Source: an uncultured Acetobacteraceae bacterium (GTDB lineage Bacteria; Pseudomonadota; Alphaproteobacteria; Acetobacterales; Acetobacteraceae). Taken from it: a stretch of DNA of 44,889 bases. The stretch is taken from the NCBI GenBank assembly GCA_903918195.1, contig CAIXDS010000085.1, forward strand, positions 1 through 44,889, written 5' to 3'. The notes under the pieces were generated by a model. That model did no database searches. It was given only the letters and a program-made list of their open reading frames with translations, and was not told the DNA's origin. Shown here piece after piece: positions 5,779 through 12,259 of this stretch; position 1 is the stretch's first letter, and the number at the start of each line of letters is the position of its first letter. The translations under genes were made by a program, and so were the position numbers.

Positions 5779-6356
5779 AGCGACGCTCCCTTGCCTTGGT
5801 TGCAATCCATGCAGAGCGTCCAGAGGTTCTGGTCGTCATTGCCGCCGCCGAGGGCTACAGGGATCTGGTGGTCGACGTGCAGCTTCACGCCATCCTCTTC
5901 AGGGTTGCGGCCACAGTCGAGGCATTTGAAGCCATCGCGTCGGAGGATTCGGTAACGCTCGCGTCGGGAGATCTGCTTGCGTTGGCGCGTGTGAATCGGG
6001 ATGACGATCGCTGTGCGACGCTCATCTTCTTCTCGCGCTGCTTGTTGTTGTGCGATCCATGCGAGTTGCGCACGTCGTTCGCGTTCGCGCAGGTCGCGGT
6101 ATCCGTCTAGCATCACCCGCTTGGCGCCGAGTTGGTTGATCTCAAGCGCGTTTCGGGTGAGCGTGCGGATGCAGCGGATGCAAAGGTCGCGTGGGTAGAG
6201 CGTGAGCGCGCGACCCGTTGAGTCCCAGTGTGCGCCGGCGCTCTTCCAACGTCGGATTTCTCGTCGGCGAACGCCGCAGCTCTCGCATCTTCCGGCGTTG
6301 AGGAGGCGCAGGGGTGTTCCTGGCCCTAGTAGGGTTGTAGGATCGGGTTGGGTCAT
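5775..6356 (-). CDS. HNH endonuclease 1
   Basis: 193 aa. N-terminal four-Cys zinc site (CESCGVRR ... CIRCIR), a charged helical linker, then a classical HNH domain at about 145-193: CLDCG, VDHQIPVALGGGNDDQN and CMDCN. These proteins nick or cut DNA and often spread as free-standing homing genes. It has its own promoter and the structured leader 6357-6422 shared with two other HNH genes, and its stop is coupled to the next operon gene, so it looks inserted into the early operon. Confidence 0.85.
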   Translation of the reverse strand: MTQPDPTTLLGPGTPLRLLNAGRCESCGVRRREIRRWKSAGAHWDSTGRALTLYPRDLCIRCIRTLTRNALEINQLGAKRVMLDGYRDLRERERRAQLAWIAQQQAAREEDERRTAIVIPIHTRQRKQISRRERYRILRRDGFKCLDCGRNPEEDGVKLHVDHQIPVALGGGNDDQNLWTLCMDCNQGKGASL

Positions 6357-6422
6357 TCAGTCACGTCCTTACCGACGTTGCCTATGTGCCCGGTTCGCGC
6401 CGGGACTGGATGGCCCAGTATA
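6357..6422 (-). promoter_or_regulatory. HNH promoter and two-hairpin leader, copy 1
   Basis: On the minus strand: -10 TATACT (6417-6422), GGGCCATCC at the presumed RNA start (6408-6416), hairpin P1 CCCGG/CCGGG (6389-6404, 6-nt loop), linker CACATAGGCAA, hairpin P2 ACGTC/GACGT (6363-6378) with the Shine-Dalgarno AAGGA in and after its 6-nt loop, then 6 nt to the ATG. A 10-bp palindrome CCCATATGGG (6424-6433) lies just upstream. Confidence 0.7.
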
Positions 6423-6460
6423 ACCCATATGGGGTACGCGCGGAGTGTTTTTGCCACCCA

Positions 6461-6982
6461 TCACGCGGCGTCTTGCGCTTCGAGGATCGCGGTCCATCCG
6501 AGGCATGCGACGAGCGCGTCGAGCTCGTGTTCCGACCACTGGCCGGCGTAGTGCGGGCTAGCGATCTGGTAGCCCATGCGATGCAGCGCGTCGTGCGCGT
6601 CGGTCTTGGTGTTGCGTGCGCCGATGGCTGCGCGTAGCTCGCCTGCGGATGGCCATGCGACGCGTGCCCAGGGTGGTGCTTGGCGTGTGATGACGCCGAC
6701 GGTGGCCATGAGGGCGGCGATGGCGTTGCCGCGTCCGAAGGGGTACTCGATGGCGATGTCGGTGACGTCCCAGTCGTTCTCGTCGTACATGCGAATCCCG
6801 TGAGGCACTTGTTCACTCTTGAGACGCGTGGTGCCATGCGGCCAGTGGATGTCGATGCTGCGCAAGCGGTCGATGAGGTGCGTCTTTGGTCCTCCCAGTT
6901 CTTGGTGCCACCGGCAAGGGCGTCCATCCTCCAACCAAGCGAGATCCACTCTCCGACTCGACACATCGACGCCTACGATCAC
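6461..6982 (-). CDS. RuvC-like Holliday junction resolvase-type nuclease
   Basis: 173 aa with RNase H-fold features: first strand IVGVDVSS (catalytic D6), IAIEYPFGRG (E79), and a C-terminal acidic helix TDAHDALH/EHELDALVACLG supplying D128 or D131 and D155. This arrangement matches RuvC/Holliday-junction resolvases and related phage nucleases that resolve branched DNA before packaging. GTG start is coupled to HNH gene 2 (GTGA). The exact fourth acidic residue cannot be fixed by eye. Confidence 0.7.
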   Translation of the reverse strand: MIVGVDVSSRRVDLAWLEDGRPCRWHQELGGPKTHLIDRLRSIDIHWPHGTTRLKSEQVPHGIRMYDENDWDVTDIAIEYPFGRGNAIAALMATVGVITRQAPPWARVAWPSAGELRAAIGARNTKTDAHDALHRMGYQIASPHYAGQWSEHELDALVACLGWTAILEAQDAA

Positions 6983-7515
6983 GATGGCTTCTCGCCGCGT
7001 AGGCGGGCGCGGGCGCGGTTCGCCTGACGATTGGCGTTGATCTGGTCACGGTTGCGCGCTCGGTGCTCGCGCTCGCATTCGCGGCAGACGCGTCCGCCCT
7101 TGTAAGGGCGGGTGTTCTCGACGGTGAACTTATGCCCGCGCTTGCAGCTCGTCATCGCGGCGAAGCGAGCACGCTGAGCATCGGGGCCAAGTCCGCGCAT
7201 CGTGTTTTCCCGATCGGTGACGGGTTCTAGGTGGTCGGGATTGCAGCACGCAGGCTGGCGGCAGAGGTGGTCAAGCGGGAGTCCGCCTGGGACTGGCCCG
7301 TTGAAGTGCTCCCAGACGTAGCGATGGACGCGCACTTTCCGTCGTTTGCCCTCGAGCCGGCTGCTGAGCGTGATCTGACCGTAGCCCTGCACCAGCGTGC
7401 CTTTGAAGATGCAGCAGAGCGAGGTGTATCCGCGGTCTTCGTAAGTGCAGAGCCGCGCGATGCGGTCGATTGCAGGCGTTGGGGTGATTCCGCGGTGTAC
7501 GCTTGCGTGGGTCAT
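6979..7515 (-). CDS. HNH endonuclease 2
   Basis: 178 aa, HNH_3-type: RVHRYVWEHFNGPVP, LDHLCRQPACCNPDHLEPVT with the H-N-H residues, then a zinc-binding tail CKRGHKF ... CRECERE followed by a basic helix. Start at ATG 7513-7515, with AGGAGG 7 nt upstream. Carries the structured leader 7516-7585. Its tail resembles that of HNH gene 3 (17952-18536), so the two are related. Likely a free-standing homing endonuclease. Confidence 0.85.
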   Translation of the reverse strand: MTHASVHRGITPTPAIDRIARLCTYEDRGYTSLCCIFKGTLVQGYGQITLSSRLEGKRRKVRVHRYVWEHFNGPVPGGLPLDHLCRQPACCNPDHLEPVTDRENTMRGLGPDAQRARFAAMTSCKRGHKFTVENTRPYKGGRVCRECEREHRARNRDQINANRQANRARARLRGEKPS

Positions 7516-7585
7516 GCGGTCGCCTCCTAGTCGAGGTTGCCTATGTGCCGAGACTCCAATCTCGGACCGTGTGACCCACATTTTA
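7516..7585 (-). promoter_or_regulatory. HNH promoter and two-hairpin leader, copy 2
   Basis: Minus strand: -10 TAAAAT (7580-7585), GGGTCACAC near the RNA start, P1 CCGAG/CTCGG (7548-7565, 8-nt loop), linker CACATAGGCAA (TTGCCTATG at 7537-7545 on plus), P2 CCTC/GAGG (7523-7536, 6-nt loop) containing the AGGAGG, 7 nt to the ATG. Same architecture as 6357-6422 with different stem sequences. Confidence 0.7.
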
Positions 7586-7598
7586 CCTGTTGGAGCGA

Positions 7599-7805
7599 TC
7601 ACGCGCGTGCCCGTTCGAGTTGCTGGAGGTAGTCGTTTTCGCGTTCGATCCAGCGTCGCGGGCCCTTACCGTCTTGCGTGTGTGGGACGCTCGGCGATCC
7701 GCGGGGTGGCCCGACGAGGTTGTACCCGTAGCAGCGTGGGCAGCGCGCGGCGGCCTGGAATACGATGTCGCAATCCCTGCACCAAGCGTGACTTAGGCGC
7801 GTCAC
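7599..7805 (-). CDS. Zinc-ribbon protein, 68 aa
   Basis: CRDCDIVFQAAARCPRCYGY gives two CxxC knuckles, followed by a basic, Pro-rich middle and helical end (RENDYLQQLERAR). The GTG at 7803-7805 overlaps the upstream stop (GTGA). Likely a small nucleic-acid-binding protein; target unknown. Confidence 0.65.
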   Translation of the reverse strand: MTRLSHAWCRDCDIVFQAAARCPRCYGYNLVGPPRGSPSVPHTQDGKGPRRWIERENDYLQQLERARA

Positions 7806-8014
7806 AGTGGCCTGGTTTGGTTCATGCGTGCGAGGAACCTGCCGTGTGCGAGGGCTTGTTCGCGGTCTGTTGTCCAGGCTGCGTGGCAGTGGTGGCACTC
7901 GAAGCGCAGCGTCTTAGCGCGCTGCGTGTTGCCGCGGTCACCAAGGATCTGGCTGTCCGCGAGTGTGCCGGTGCGATAGCACTGTGGGCATGTCGCTGCG
8001 GGTGCGTGTGGCAC
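7802..8014 (-). CDS. Zinc-ribbon protein, 70 aa
   Basis: CPQCYRTG and CHHCHAAW knuckles frame a strand region, then a basic helix (AHGRFLARMNQ). The GTG at 8012-8014 shares a base with the upstream stop (TAGTG). It looks like a diverged relative of the next gene downstream. Confidence 0.65.
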   Translation of the reverse strand: MPHAPAATCPQCYRTGTLADSQILGDRGNTQRAKTLRFECHHCHAAWTTDREQALAHGRFLARMNQTRPL

Positions 8015-8418
8015 TAGTAGTACCCGTAGGCGTTGGAGTTCGCCCACGCGTTGCACGGCGATCCGTAGCGCTCAGCGATATACACCAGGCCCCACGCGAT
8101 CTGTTGCCGCGCGTTGCCTTGCCAGCCGGGCCCGTACTTGCTCGCCGGGTTGGCCTGCGCGATGCCGTCGGCATAGCTGGCGGGGTTAGGGTCGCTGACC
8201 TGCCAGCCGCTCTCCCTGTTCCAGAGCGCATAGAGGCAGCTCCACTCGGGTCCGTACCAGCCAGCATCCGCGGCGAGTCGTTGCCCGATCTCGACGTTCG
8301 TCTCGGGCACGGCTTGTCCGCCGCGGCTTGGGTCGGGTACGGCGAACCCTTCGTGTGCGCTGGCGGTGGTGGTGAGCGCGATGCTGGTCAAGATGATGGC
8401 GAGGATGGTTTTGGGCAT
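8014..8418 (-). CDS. Secreted lytic transglycosylase-like protein
   Basis: 134 aa with a signal peptide (MPKTILAIILTSIALTTTAS-A-H). The mature part contains ECLYALWNRESGW-like text (SCLYALWNRESGWQVSD), then YADGIAQANPASKYGPGW and QQIAWGLVYIAERYGSPCNA, the E-S-G and A-Q-A-N motifs of the SLT/lysozyme-like fold. It would cleave peptidoglycan outside the membrane. Its place in the early operon rather than the lysis cassette is unusual; it could be a lysogen-expressed or entry-related wall enzyme. AGGAG lies 10 nt upstream of the ATG. Confidence 0.75.
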   Translation of the reverse strand: MPKTILAIILTSIALTTTASAHEGFAVPDPSRGGQAVPETNVEIGQRLAADAGWYGPEWSCLYALWNRESGWQVSDPNPASYADGIAQANPASKYGPGWQGNARQQIAWGLVYIAERYGSPCNAWANSNAYGYY

Positions 8419-8448
8419 GGGGCTTCACGCTCCTGATGGACGGCGAGA

Positions 8449-8700
8449 TCAGCCACGCGAGGCGGCTTCCGTGCTGTGCTTGACGTAGGACTTCAGGTGC
8501 GGCGCATCGCGCAGGAGAACGGCCATGCGAATGCGCTCCTCCGGCATTCCGCGGATGTCGCGGACGTCTCCGGTCAGCGCTTGCTCGGCGGCGCTCAGAC
8601 GGCGGCGCAGATGCACTAGCCCAGGCTTCGAGCCGCGCTCCCACCACTCGCCAAGGTCGGCGTCCCCGACATCGGTGAGGGCGTCACGACAGAGCGCCAC
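8449..8700 (-). CDS. Hypothetical helical protein, 83 aa
   Basis: GTG start at 8698-8700 with GGAGGAG 6 nt upstream. Helical and Arg-rich (LRRRLSAAEQALTG; MPEERIRMAVLL). The frame stays open upstream to a TGA at about 8772, but without ATG, GTG or TTG. Family not recognised. Confidence 0.6.
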   Translation of the reverse strand: MALCRDALTDVGDADLGEWWERGSKPGLVHLRRRLSAAEQALTGDVRDIRGMPEERIRMAVLLRDAPHLKSYVKHSTEAASRG

Positions 8701-8766
8701 GGCGTGCTCCTCCGTGGTTGCCTTGCTGCTTGCGTGCCAGACCGGCCCGCCAAGTCCGAGTTGCAG

Positions 8767-8898
8767 TCACTCGTAACCCGCGTTCACGGTCAGGACGACG
8801 CTCGACCCATCGGGCAGACGGTGAGCGAACCGCGGATGCATGCACTCCTCAGCGAGAAGAGCGGGGCGCGCCAGAGCAGTGACTCGCCAGTCGCTCAT
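8767..8898 (-). CDS. Hypothetical protein, 43 aa
   Basis: MSDWRVTALARPALLAEECM then a strand-rich end (LPDGSSVVLTVNAGYE). The ATG at 8896-8898 overlaps the upstream stop (ATGA). Too short for family recognition, but codon structure and coupling support it. Confidence 0.55.
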   Translation of the reverse strand: MSDWRVTALARPALLAEECMHPRFAHRLPDGSSVVLTVNAGYE

Positions 8899-9236
8899 CC
8901 GCGTGCTTTCGGATCGCCATCAAGCTCGGCCATGTGAATCGGCGGGCATCCGTTGATGCGGTCCAAAACCTCGTCAGCGGCGATCCGCTCGCGTCGGATG
9001 CGTTCCAGTTGCTCCTGGCGGTAGAGCTCGCGGCCGATGGCGCCGGAGTCGGCGGTGCTGCGCGGCGGTGTCGTGATGCGCCGCAACCCCCGACGCTGCT
9101 TTGCCACCCAGTCAGCGGCGAGCGCGATGCAGCCGCACTCGCGGCAGGTGACGAGGCGGCTGATCGGCGTGGCGGTGGGCAGCGCGATGGTGAGGGCGCA
9201 TTGCGGGCAGGCTGCGGGGAGCGCGGCGTCACTCAT
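8895..9236 (-). CDS. Zinc-ribbon protein, 113 aa
   Basis: Begins MSDAALPAACPQCALTIALP; a second knuckle CRECGC at about residue 37 completes a four-Cys ribbon. The C-terminal half is a charged helix (REQLERIRRERIAADEVLD). A longer frame to 9488 is rejected because the extension is Ser/Arg-rich shadow sequence. ATG 9236 overlaps the upstream stop by 8 nt. Confidence 0.65.
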   Translation of the reverse strand: MSDAALPAACPQCALTIALPTATPISRLVTCRECGCIALAADWVAKQRRGLRRITTPPRSTADSGAIGRELYRQEQLERIRRERIAADEVLDRINGCPPIHMAELDGDPKARG

Positions 9237-9531
9237 CGATTCCGTCCTGCCCACTGGGATCAGCGATGTGCGCGTAGCCGAAGCTGTGGAACTGGAACGG
9301 CGGTGGCTCGTCGACGATGGTCCCGAACGCGTGCAGCCCGCAGGTGAGGCAGTGGATGCTCGGCGTGACATCGCGCGGGCTGTTATGCGTGGGTTCGGAC
9401 ACGTCGCCAGCGCGCCACGTCGTCGGCAGCATGCTCTGCACCCTCTGGCCGTTGCAGTCGTGCTGCTGCCAGACGTGCCGTCCGTCATCGTCGAGCCAGC
9501 AGATGAGAGACAGGAAGCCGATGCCGCTCAC
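9229..9531 (-). CDS. Hypothetical protein, 100 aa
   Basis: GTG at 9529-9531 overlaps the stop of the membrane microprotein upstream (GTGA). Contains CWLDDDGRHVWQQHDC and HCLTCGLH, a possible zinc site, with an acidic end (DPSGQDGIDE). Family not recognised. Confidence 0.55.
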   Translation of the reverse strand: MSGIGFLSLICWLDDDGRHVWQQHDCNGQRVQSMLPTTWRAGDVSEPTHNSPRDVTPSIHCLTCGLHAFGTIVDEPPPFQFHSFGYAHIADPSGQDGIDE

Positions 9532-9659
9532 CGCAGCACCATCCAAGCCCCGACCCCGACCAGCACCCAGAACGGCAGCGACAACGCCACGGCGATCAGC
9601 AGCGGGGCGAGGCGCATGGTGGGCTTGGCGTCACGGGAGACGAAAGGCTGCGGGCTCAC
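9528..9659 (-). CDS. Single-pass membrane microprotein, 43 aa
   Basis: Short soluble N-terminus (MSPQPFVSRDAKPT) then a transmembrane helix (LLIAVALSLPFWVLVGVGAW). GTG at 9657-9659 overlaps the upstream stop (GTGA); an internal ATG at 9617 would leave only the helix. Another of several single-helix peptides in this genome. Confidence 0.6.
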   Translation of the reverse strand: MSPQPFVSRDAKPTMRLAPLLIAVALSLPFWVLVGVGAWMVLR

Positions 9660-9874
9660 GACGTCCCGCCCGACTTACGCGGCCAGCGGTCTTCCCAGTC
9701 GGCCACGACTCCGCAGACGTAGCGCGCTCCGTCCAGGAACGCCTCAGCCTCAGCCTCGGAGGAGAACTCTCGAATCGTTTCGCGGCCGTCCCAGATCGGC
9801 ATGCTGATCTTCGTGCCGTTGCGTCGGAGCGAGTTCTGGCCGAGCGCGCGGTAGGTCGCATCCGAGACGCTCAC
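9656..9874 (-). CDS. Hypothetical protein, 72 aa
   Basis: GTG at 9872-9874 (overlapping stop, GTGA) gives MSVSDATYRALGQNSLRR. A strand-rich core (KISMPIWDGRETIREFSSEA) and helix (EAEAFLDGARYVCGVV) suggest a compact alpha/beta fold. Family not recognised. Confidence 0.6.
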   Translation of the reverse strand: MSVSDATYRALGQNSLRRNGTKISMPIWDGRETIREFSSEAEAEAFLDGARYVCGVVADWEDRWPRKSGGTS

Positions 9875-10188
9875 GTTGTGTTCCCGGGTTCGACGGGTGG
9901 GAACGGCACGCCGAGCGCAGTCGAAAGGGCCGCCGCCATCTCGGACTCCCACCAGCGCGGGTCGTTGCAGTCGTTGTCAGCGCAGTACGCCTTGATCGCT
10001 GCCGTCAGCGCTTCTACGGGGGCGCTCGGCGCAGCGTCCCACGCCTCGGACGCATCCATGAGGAAGTTCGCAAGCTCCGTCTCCCCGATTTGGTGCAGTC
10101 GGAGCGCGGCGTCTACGTACCTCTGGGCATCGCTCTCCATGGTGAACACCAGTCGCCCGTCTTCCGGCTTCGCTTGCGACTGGCTCAC
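9871..10188 (-). CDS. Hypothetical protein, 105 aa
   Basis: Acidic, mostly helical (AQRYVDAALRLHQIGETELA; EALTAAIKAYCADN). GTG start coupled as GTGA. Family not recognised. Confidence 0.6.
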   Translation of the reverse strand: MSQSQAKPEDGRLVFTMESDAQRYVDAALRLHQIGETELANFLMDASEAWDAAPSAPVEALTAAIKAYCADNDCNDPRWWESEMAAALSTALGVPFPPVEPGNTT

Positions 10189-10385
10189 GAGGCACCGCCT
10201 TCGTAGTGGTGCAGCGGATACCGGCTGGCGTAGAGCGTGTCGTGCCAGGCGCGTTCGAGGATCAGATCGTCGTGGTTCTCTTGCCAGCCCGGGTACTCGT
10301 ATTCGAGGGCCTCACGGCTAGCGAAGACCCCAAAGATCTCGGCGTCCGGCTCAGCGGTGCTAGCGATCCAGACGAAGGCGCTCAC
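10185..10385 (-). CDS. Hypothetical protein, 66 aa
   Basis: Strand-helix pattern MSAFVWIASTAEPDAEIFGV then FASREALEYEYPGW, with an aromatic, acidic C-terminus. GTG start coupled as GTGA. Family not recognised. Confidence 0.6.
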   Translation of the reverse strand: MSAFVWIASTAEPDAEIFGVFASREALEYEYPGWQENHDDLILERAWHDTLYASRYPLHHYEGGAS

Positions 10386-10612
10386 GTTGCGTCTCCGGCG
10401 GTTTCGCCACGCGAGGGCTGCGGGTCGTGGATATGGACGTACTCGCTGATGTCGATGTGGTCATCGAAGTGATTAAGGCTCCGCGGACGCACAGCCGCGT
10501 CGAGCTCGGCGAGGGCAGCCACCGCGTGCTGTTGGAACAGGTCGATCAGCTCGTCCTCGTGGGCAAGTTGCTCGCCGTAAGCGATGGCGCGTAGGTGCTC
10601 GCGGATACTCAC
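10382..10612 (-). CDS. Small helical protein, paralogue of 2235-2525
   Basis: GTG at 10610-10612 gives MSIREHLRAIAYGEQLAHED, then QQHAVAALAELDAAV. This matches REHLDAIAEDAM ... CHAVAALTALAE at 2235-2525, minus the Cys-rich insert. Duplicated small gene of unknown role at the two ends of the early operon. Confidence 0.6.
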   Translation of the reverse strand: MSIREHLRAIAYGEQLAHEDELIDLFQQHAVAALAELDAAVRPRSLNHFDDHIDISEYVHIHDPQPSRGETAGDAT

Positions 10613-10695
10613 GCGGCACAACCGGGGCACAACCGGAGGACGAGCCATCGCGACATGCGGCCGTTTTTCGGCATGGATTCGTCCGCAACGTGCAT
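10609..10695 (-). CDS. 28-aa micro-ORF at operon head
   Basis: ATG at 10693-10695; the stop overlaps the next GTG (GTGA). Sequence includes SRWLVLRLCPGCAA with one CxxC. It could be a leader peptide of the early operon. No strong Shine-Dalgarno, so uncertain. Confidence 0.35.
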   Translation of the reverse strand: MHVADESMPKNGRMSRWLVLRLCPGCAA

Positions 10696-10735
10696 GAAAT
10701 CCAGCCGTGATTGATTCCTGGGACGCCTATGTGAC

Positions 10736-10753
10736 GTGCTCTTGATGGAGCAC
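10736..10753. promoter_or_regulatory. Hairpin beside a CATAGGC element
   Basis: GTGCTC/GAGCAC with a 6-nt loop, followed on the minus strand after 4 nt by CATAGGC (10725-10731). This recalls the P1-linker part of the HNH leaders but no second hairpin with a Shine-Dalgarno follows, and it overlaps the arm repeat at 10746. Confidence 0.35.
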
Positions 10754-10763
10754 GGGTGGAGCA
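10746..10763. repeat. Integrase arm-type repeat, left
   Basis: TGGAGCACGGGTGGAGCA: heptamer TGGAGCA twice, 11 bp apart. The right copy at 10956-10973 differs by one base. The pair flanks the tRNA-Asn core, the usual arrangement of integrase arm sites. Confidence 0.6.
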
Positions 10764-10777
10764 GCGCAGACGCACGA

Positions 10778-10811
10778 CGAGCACCGCCCTGCACGTACGG
10801 GGCGGTGCTCG
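10778..10811. terminator. Strong 12-bp hairpin near attP
   Basis: Perfect arms CGAGCACCGCCC (10778-10789) and GGGCGGTGCTCG (10800-10811), 10-nt loop. It lies between the left arm repeat and the tRNA core. No U-run follows, so it could be a terminator that insulates int from the operon, or an accessory site. Confidence 0.55.
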
Positions 10812-10867
10812 AGCTAATGGGATTCCCGTGGCTAGCGGGAGAATTGGCCCCGGCGGGGGCTTTCGAG

Positions 10868-10919
10868 CTCCTCGGGTAGGACTCGAACCTACAACCCTCC
10901 GGGTAACAGCCGGACGCGT
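10868..10919 (-). other. attP core: 3' part of tRNA-Asn(GTT)
   Basis: On the minus strand an anticodon arm TCCGG-CTGTTAC-CCGGA (anticodon GTT, Asn at 10905-10907), 5-nt variable loop, T-arm GTAGG-TTCGAGT-CCTAC, acceptor 3' strand CCGAGGA and discriminator G. The 5' acceptor strand (expected TCCTCGG) and a paired D-stem are absent, so it is not a functional tRNA. A phage copy of the tRNA 3' end directly upstream of int is the classic attP core that restores the host tRNA after integration. Confidence 0.8.
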
Positions 10920-10955
10920 CAACCATGCGGTATCCTGCCTTTCGAAGGCTTTGAA

Positions 10956-10973
10956 TGGAGCACCGGTGGAGCA
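10956..10973. repeat. Integrase arm-type repeat, right
   Basis: TGGAGCACCGGTGGAGCA, 17/18 identical to 10746-10763, on the int side of the tRNA core. Confidence 0.6.
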
Positions 10974-11021
10974 CAAGCCCGACACGAATAGCACGCTTAG
11001 CATCACCCGGCATGCCGCTGG

Positions 11022-11027
11022 TAGCCT
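11022..11027 (+). promoter_or_regulatory. Possible -10 box of leaderless int
   Basis: TAGCCT ends 7 nt before the GTG at 11035, the spacing seen at the other leaderless genes here. No clear -35 and no Shine-Dalgarno. Weak evidence. Confidence 0.35.
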
Positions 11028-11034
11028 CAGCCGC

Positions 11035-12075
11035 GTGTCCAGCGCCTACGTCGAGACGTACATGACGCCAGGCGGCAAGGCCACGAAGCCCCAGAAGCGC
11101 TACCGCGTGCGTGTGCGCGCCGGCCGTTCGGGAGCGCCGCTGCTGCACCTCGGCAGCTTCGCGAGCCGCAGCGAGGCGAACATCCGACTGCGATGGGCCA
11201 GCGAACAGCTCGCAGCGGGCGTCGTGCCGAGCCTCAGCCGCCTGTTCGCTGAGGCCGCCCCGACGCTTACCGTAACCGCGGCCGTGGATCGCTACCTCGG
11301 GCAGCGTCCCGACCTGGCTGATCGCAGCATCGACACCTACAGGAGTCTCCGGCCGCACATCGACCGCGCGTTGGGAGCGAAGGACGTGCACGCTGTGACG
11401 GCCGACGACACCCGCGCGCTGATTGCCGCATGCGCGAAGCTCGGGCCAGACGCGACGCGCACGATTCGCGGCATCTACGCGGGCGCTCTCGACCACGCAG
11501 GCGTCAAGCCCAACCCGGCCAGAGACCGCAGCGTGAAACTCCCGCGACGCGCGAGCAAACGTCTTGACGTGCCGCCGGCCGAGCACATCGAGGTCATCCT
11601 GCGAGGCGTTCCGCCAGATCTGCTGCTGCCCCTGTGCCTGCTCGAATCCAACGGCGCGCGCATCAGCGAACTGCTCGGCATCGAACTTGGCGACGTCGAC
11701 CACGCATCCGGGATGCTGCGCCTCGTCGGCAAGGGCGATAAGCCACGCCTCGTGCCGCTGCCACCCGAACTCGGCGCGCTCCTCCCCCGCGTCCCCGCAG
11801 GCAAGCGCAACACCGCCGGGCGCATCTGGCCGGGCCTCACCGCTGACCGTGTACGCAAGGCGATGGGCAAGGCATGCGCCGAAGGCGGGATCAAGCACTA
11901 CACGCCGCACGCTTTCCGGCGTCGCTTCGCGAGTCGCCACGTCCAGATCGGAACGCCCGTCACGCAGACCAGCGCATGGCTCGGGCACGCCAAGACGAGC
12001 ATGACCCTCGACGTCTATGCGCGGGTGCTGATGGACGGCGACACCGCCGAGGTCTGGCGTTCGATCATCCACTAG
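11035..12075 (+). CDS. int: Tyrosine-recombinase integrase
   Basis: 346 aa. N-terminal arm-binding part (residues 5-70), SAM-like core-binding domain (about 78-165), catalytic domain (about 180-340) with the full set R209 (NGARISEL), K233 (VGKGDK), H292-x-x-R295 (HAFRR), H318 (WLGH) and nucleophile Y328 (DVYARVL). It would insert the phage at the host tRNA-Asn gene via attP just upstream. The GTG at 11035 is preferred; the open frame back to 10756 runs through attP and the tRNA core. It overlaps the convergent excisionase-like gene by 11 bp. Confidence 0.9.
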   Translation: MSSAYVETYMTPGGKATKPQKRYRVRVRAGRSGAPLLHLGSFASRSEANIRLRWASEQLAAGVVPSLSRLFAEAAPTLTVTAAVDRYLGQRPDLADRSIDTYRSLRPHIDRALGAKDVHAVTADDTRALIAACAKLGPDATRTIRGIYAGALDHAGVKPNPARDRSVKLPRRASKRLDVPPAEHIEVILRGVPPDLLLPLCLLESNGARISELLGIELGDVDHASGMLRLVGKGDKPRLVPLPPELGALLPRVPAGKRNTAGRIWPGLTADRVRKAMGKACAEGGIKHYTPHAFRRRFASRHVQIGTPVTQTSAWLGHAKTSMTLDVYARVLMDGDTAEVWRSIIH

Positions 12076-12259
12076 ATGCCTCGGCCATCACGCGCTCCAC
12101 GTCCTCGCGCTTCGCATAGACGGCCTTTCCGAACTTGAACGTCCCCGCGCGATACATCACGCGATCCGTGTCCGTACGCGTCAGACCGAGCGCCTTCAAG
12201 TCACGCGCGCGCACGAGAGGCGGAAGATCAGAGAGGTTTTGGGGTACTTCAGCCGACAT
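12065..12259 (-). CDS. Excisionase-like small DNA-binding protein
   Basis: 64 aa: VRARDLKALGLTRTDTDRVM then GTFKFGKAVYAKREDVERVM, a MerR/Xis-type winged helix (helix-turn-helix followed by a wing ending in a tyrosine-arginine step). Its 3' end overlaps int antisense. Size, fold and position suit a recombination directionality factor, though a plain regulator is possible. Start chosen at ATG 12257-12259. Confidence 0.6.
   Translation of the reverse strand: MSAEVPQNLSDLPPLVRARDLKALGLTRTDTDRVMYRAGTFKFGKAVYAKREDVERVMAEASSG

Noticed and set aside
6979-7602. HNH gene plus leader as an IscB/omega-RNA system
   Set aside because: The proteins are small HNH_3 types without a split RuvC domain or bridge helix, and the leaders are about 65 nt, much shorter than omega RNAs.
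10868-10942. Functional tRNA-Asn gene
   Set aside because: The 5' acceptor strand and a pairing D-stem are absent, and it abuts int; this is an attP core.
10609-12072. 487-aa open frame on the minus strand
   Set aside because: It is the antisense shadow of the integrase and attP; GC-rich codons keep it open. Only its last 28 codons are kept as a micro-ORF.
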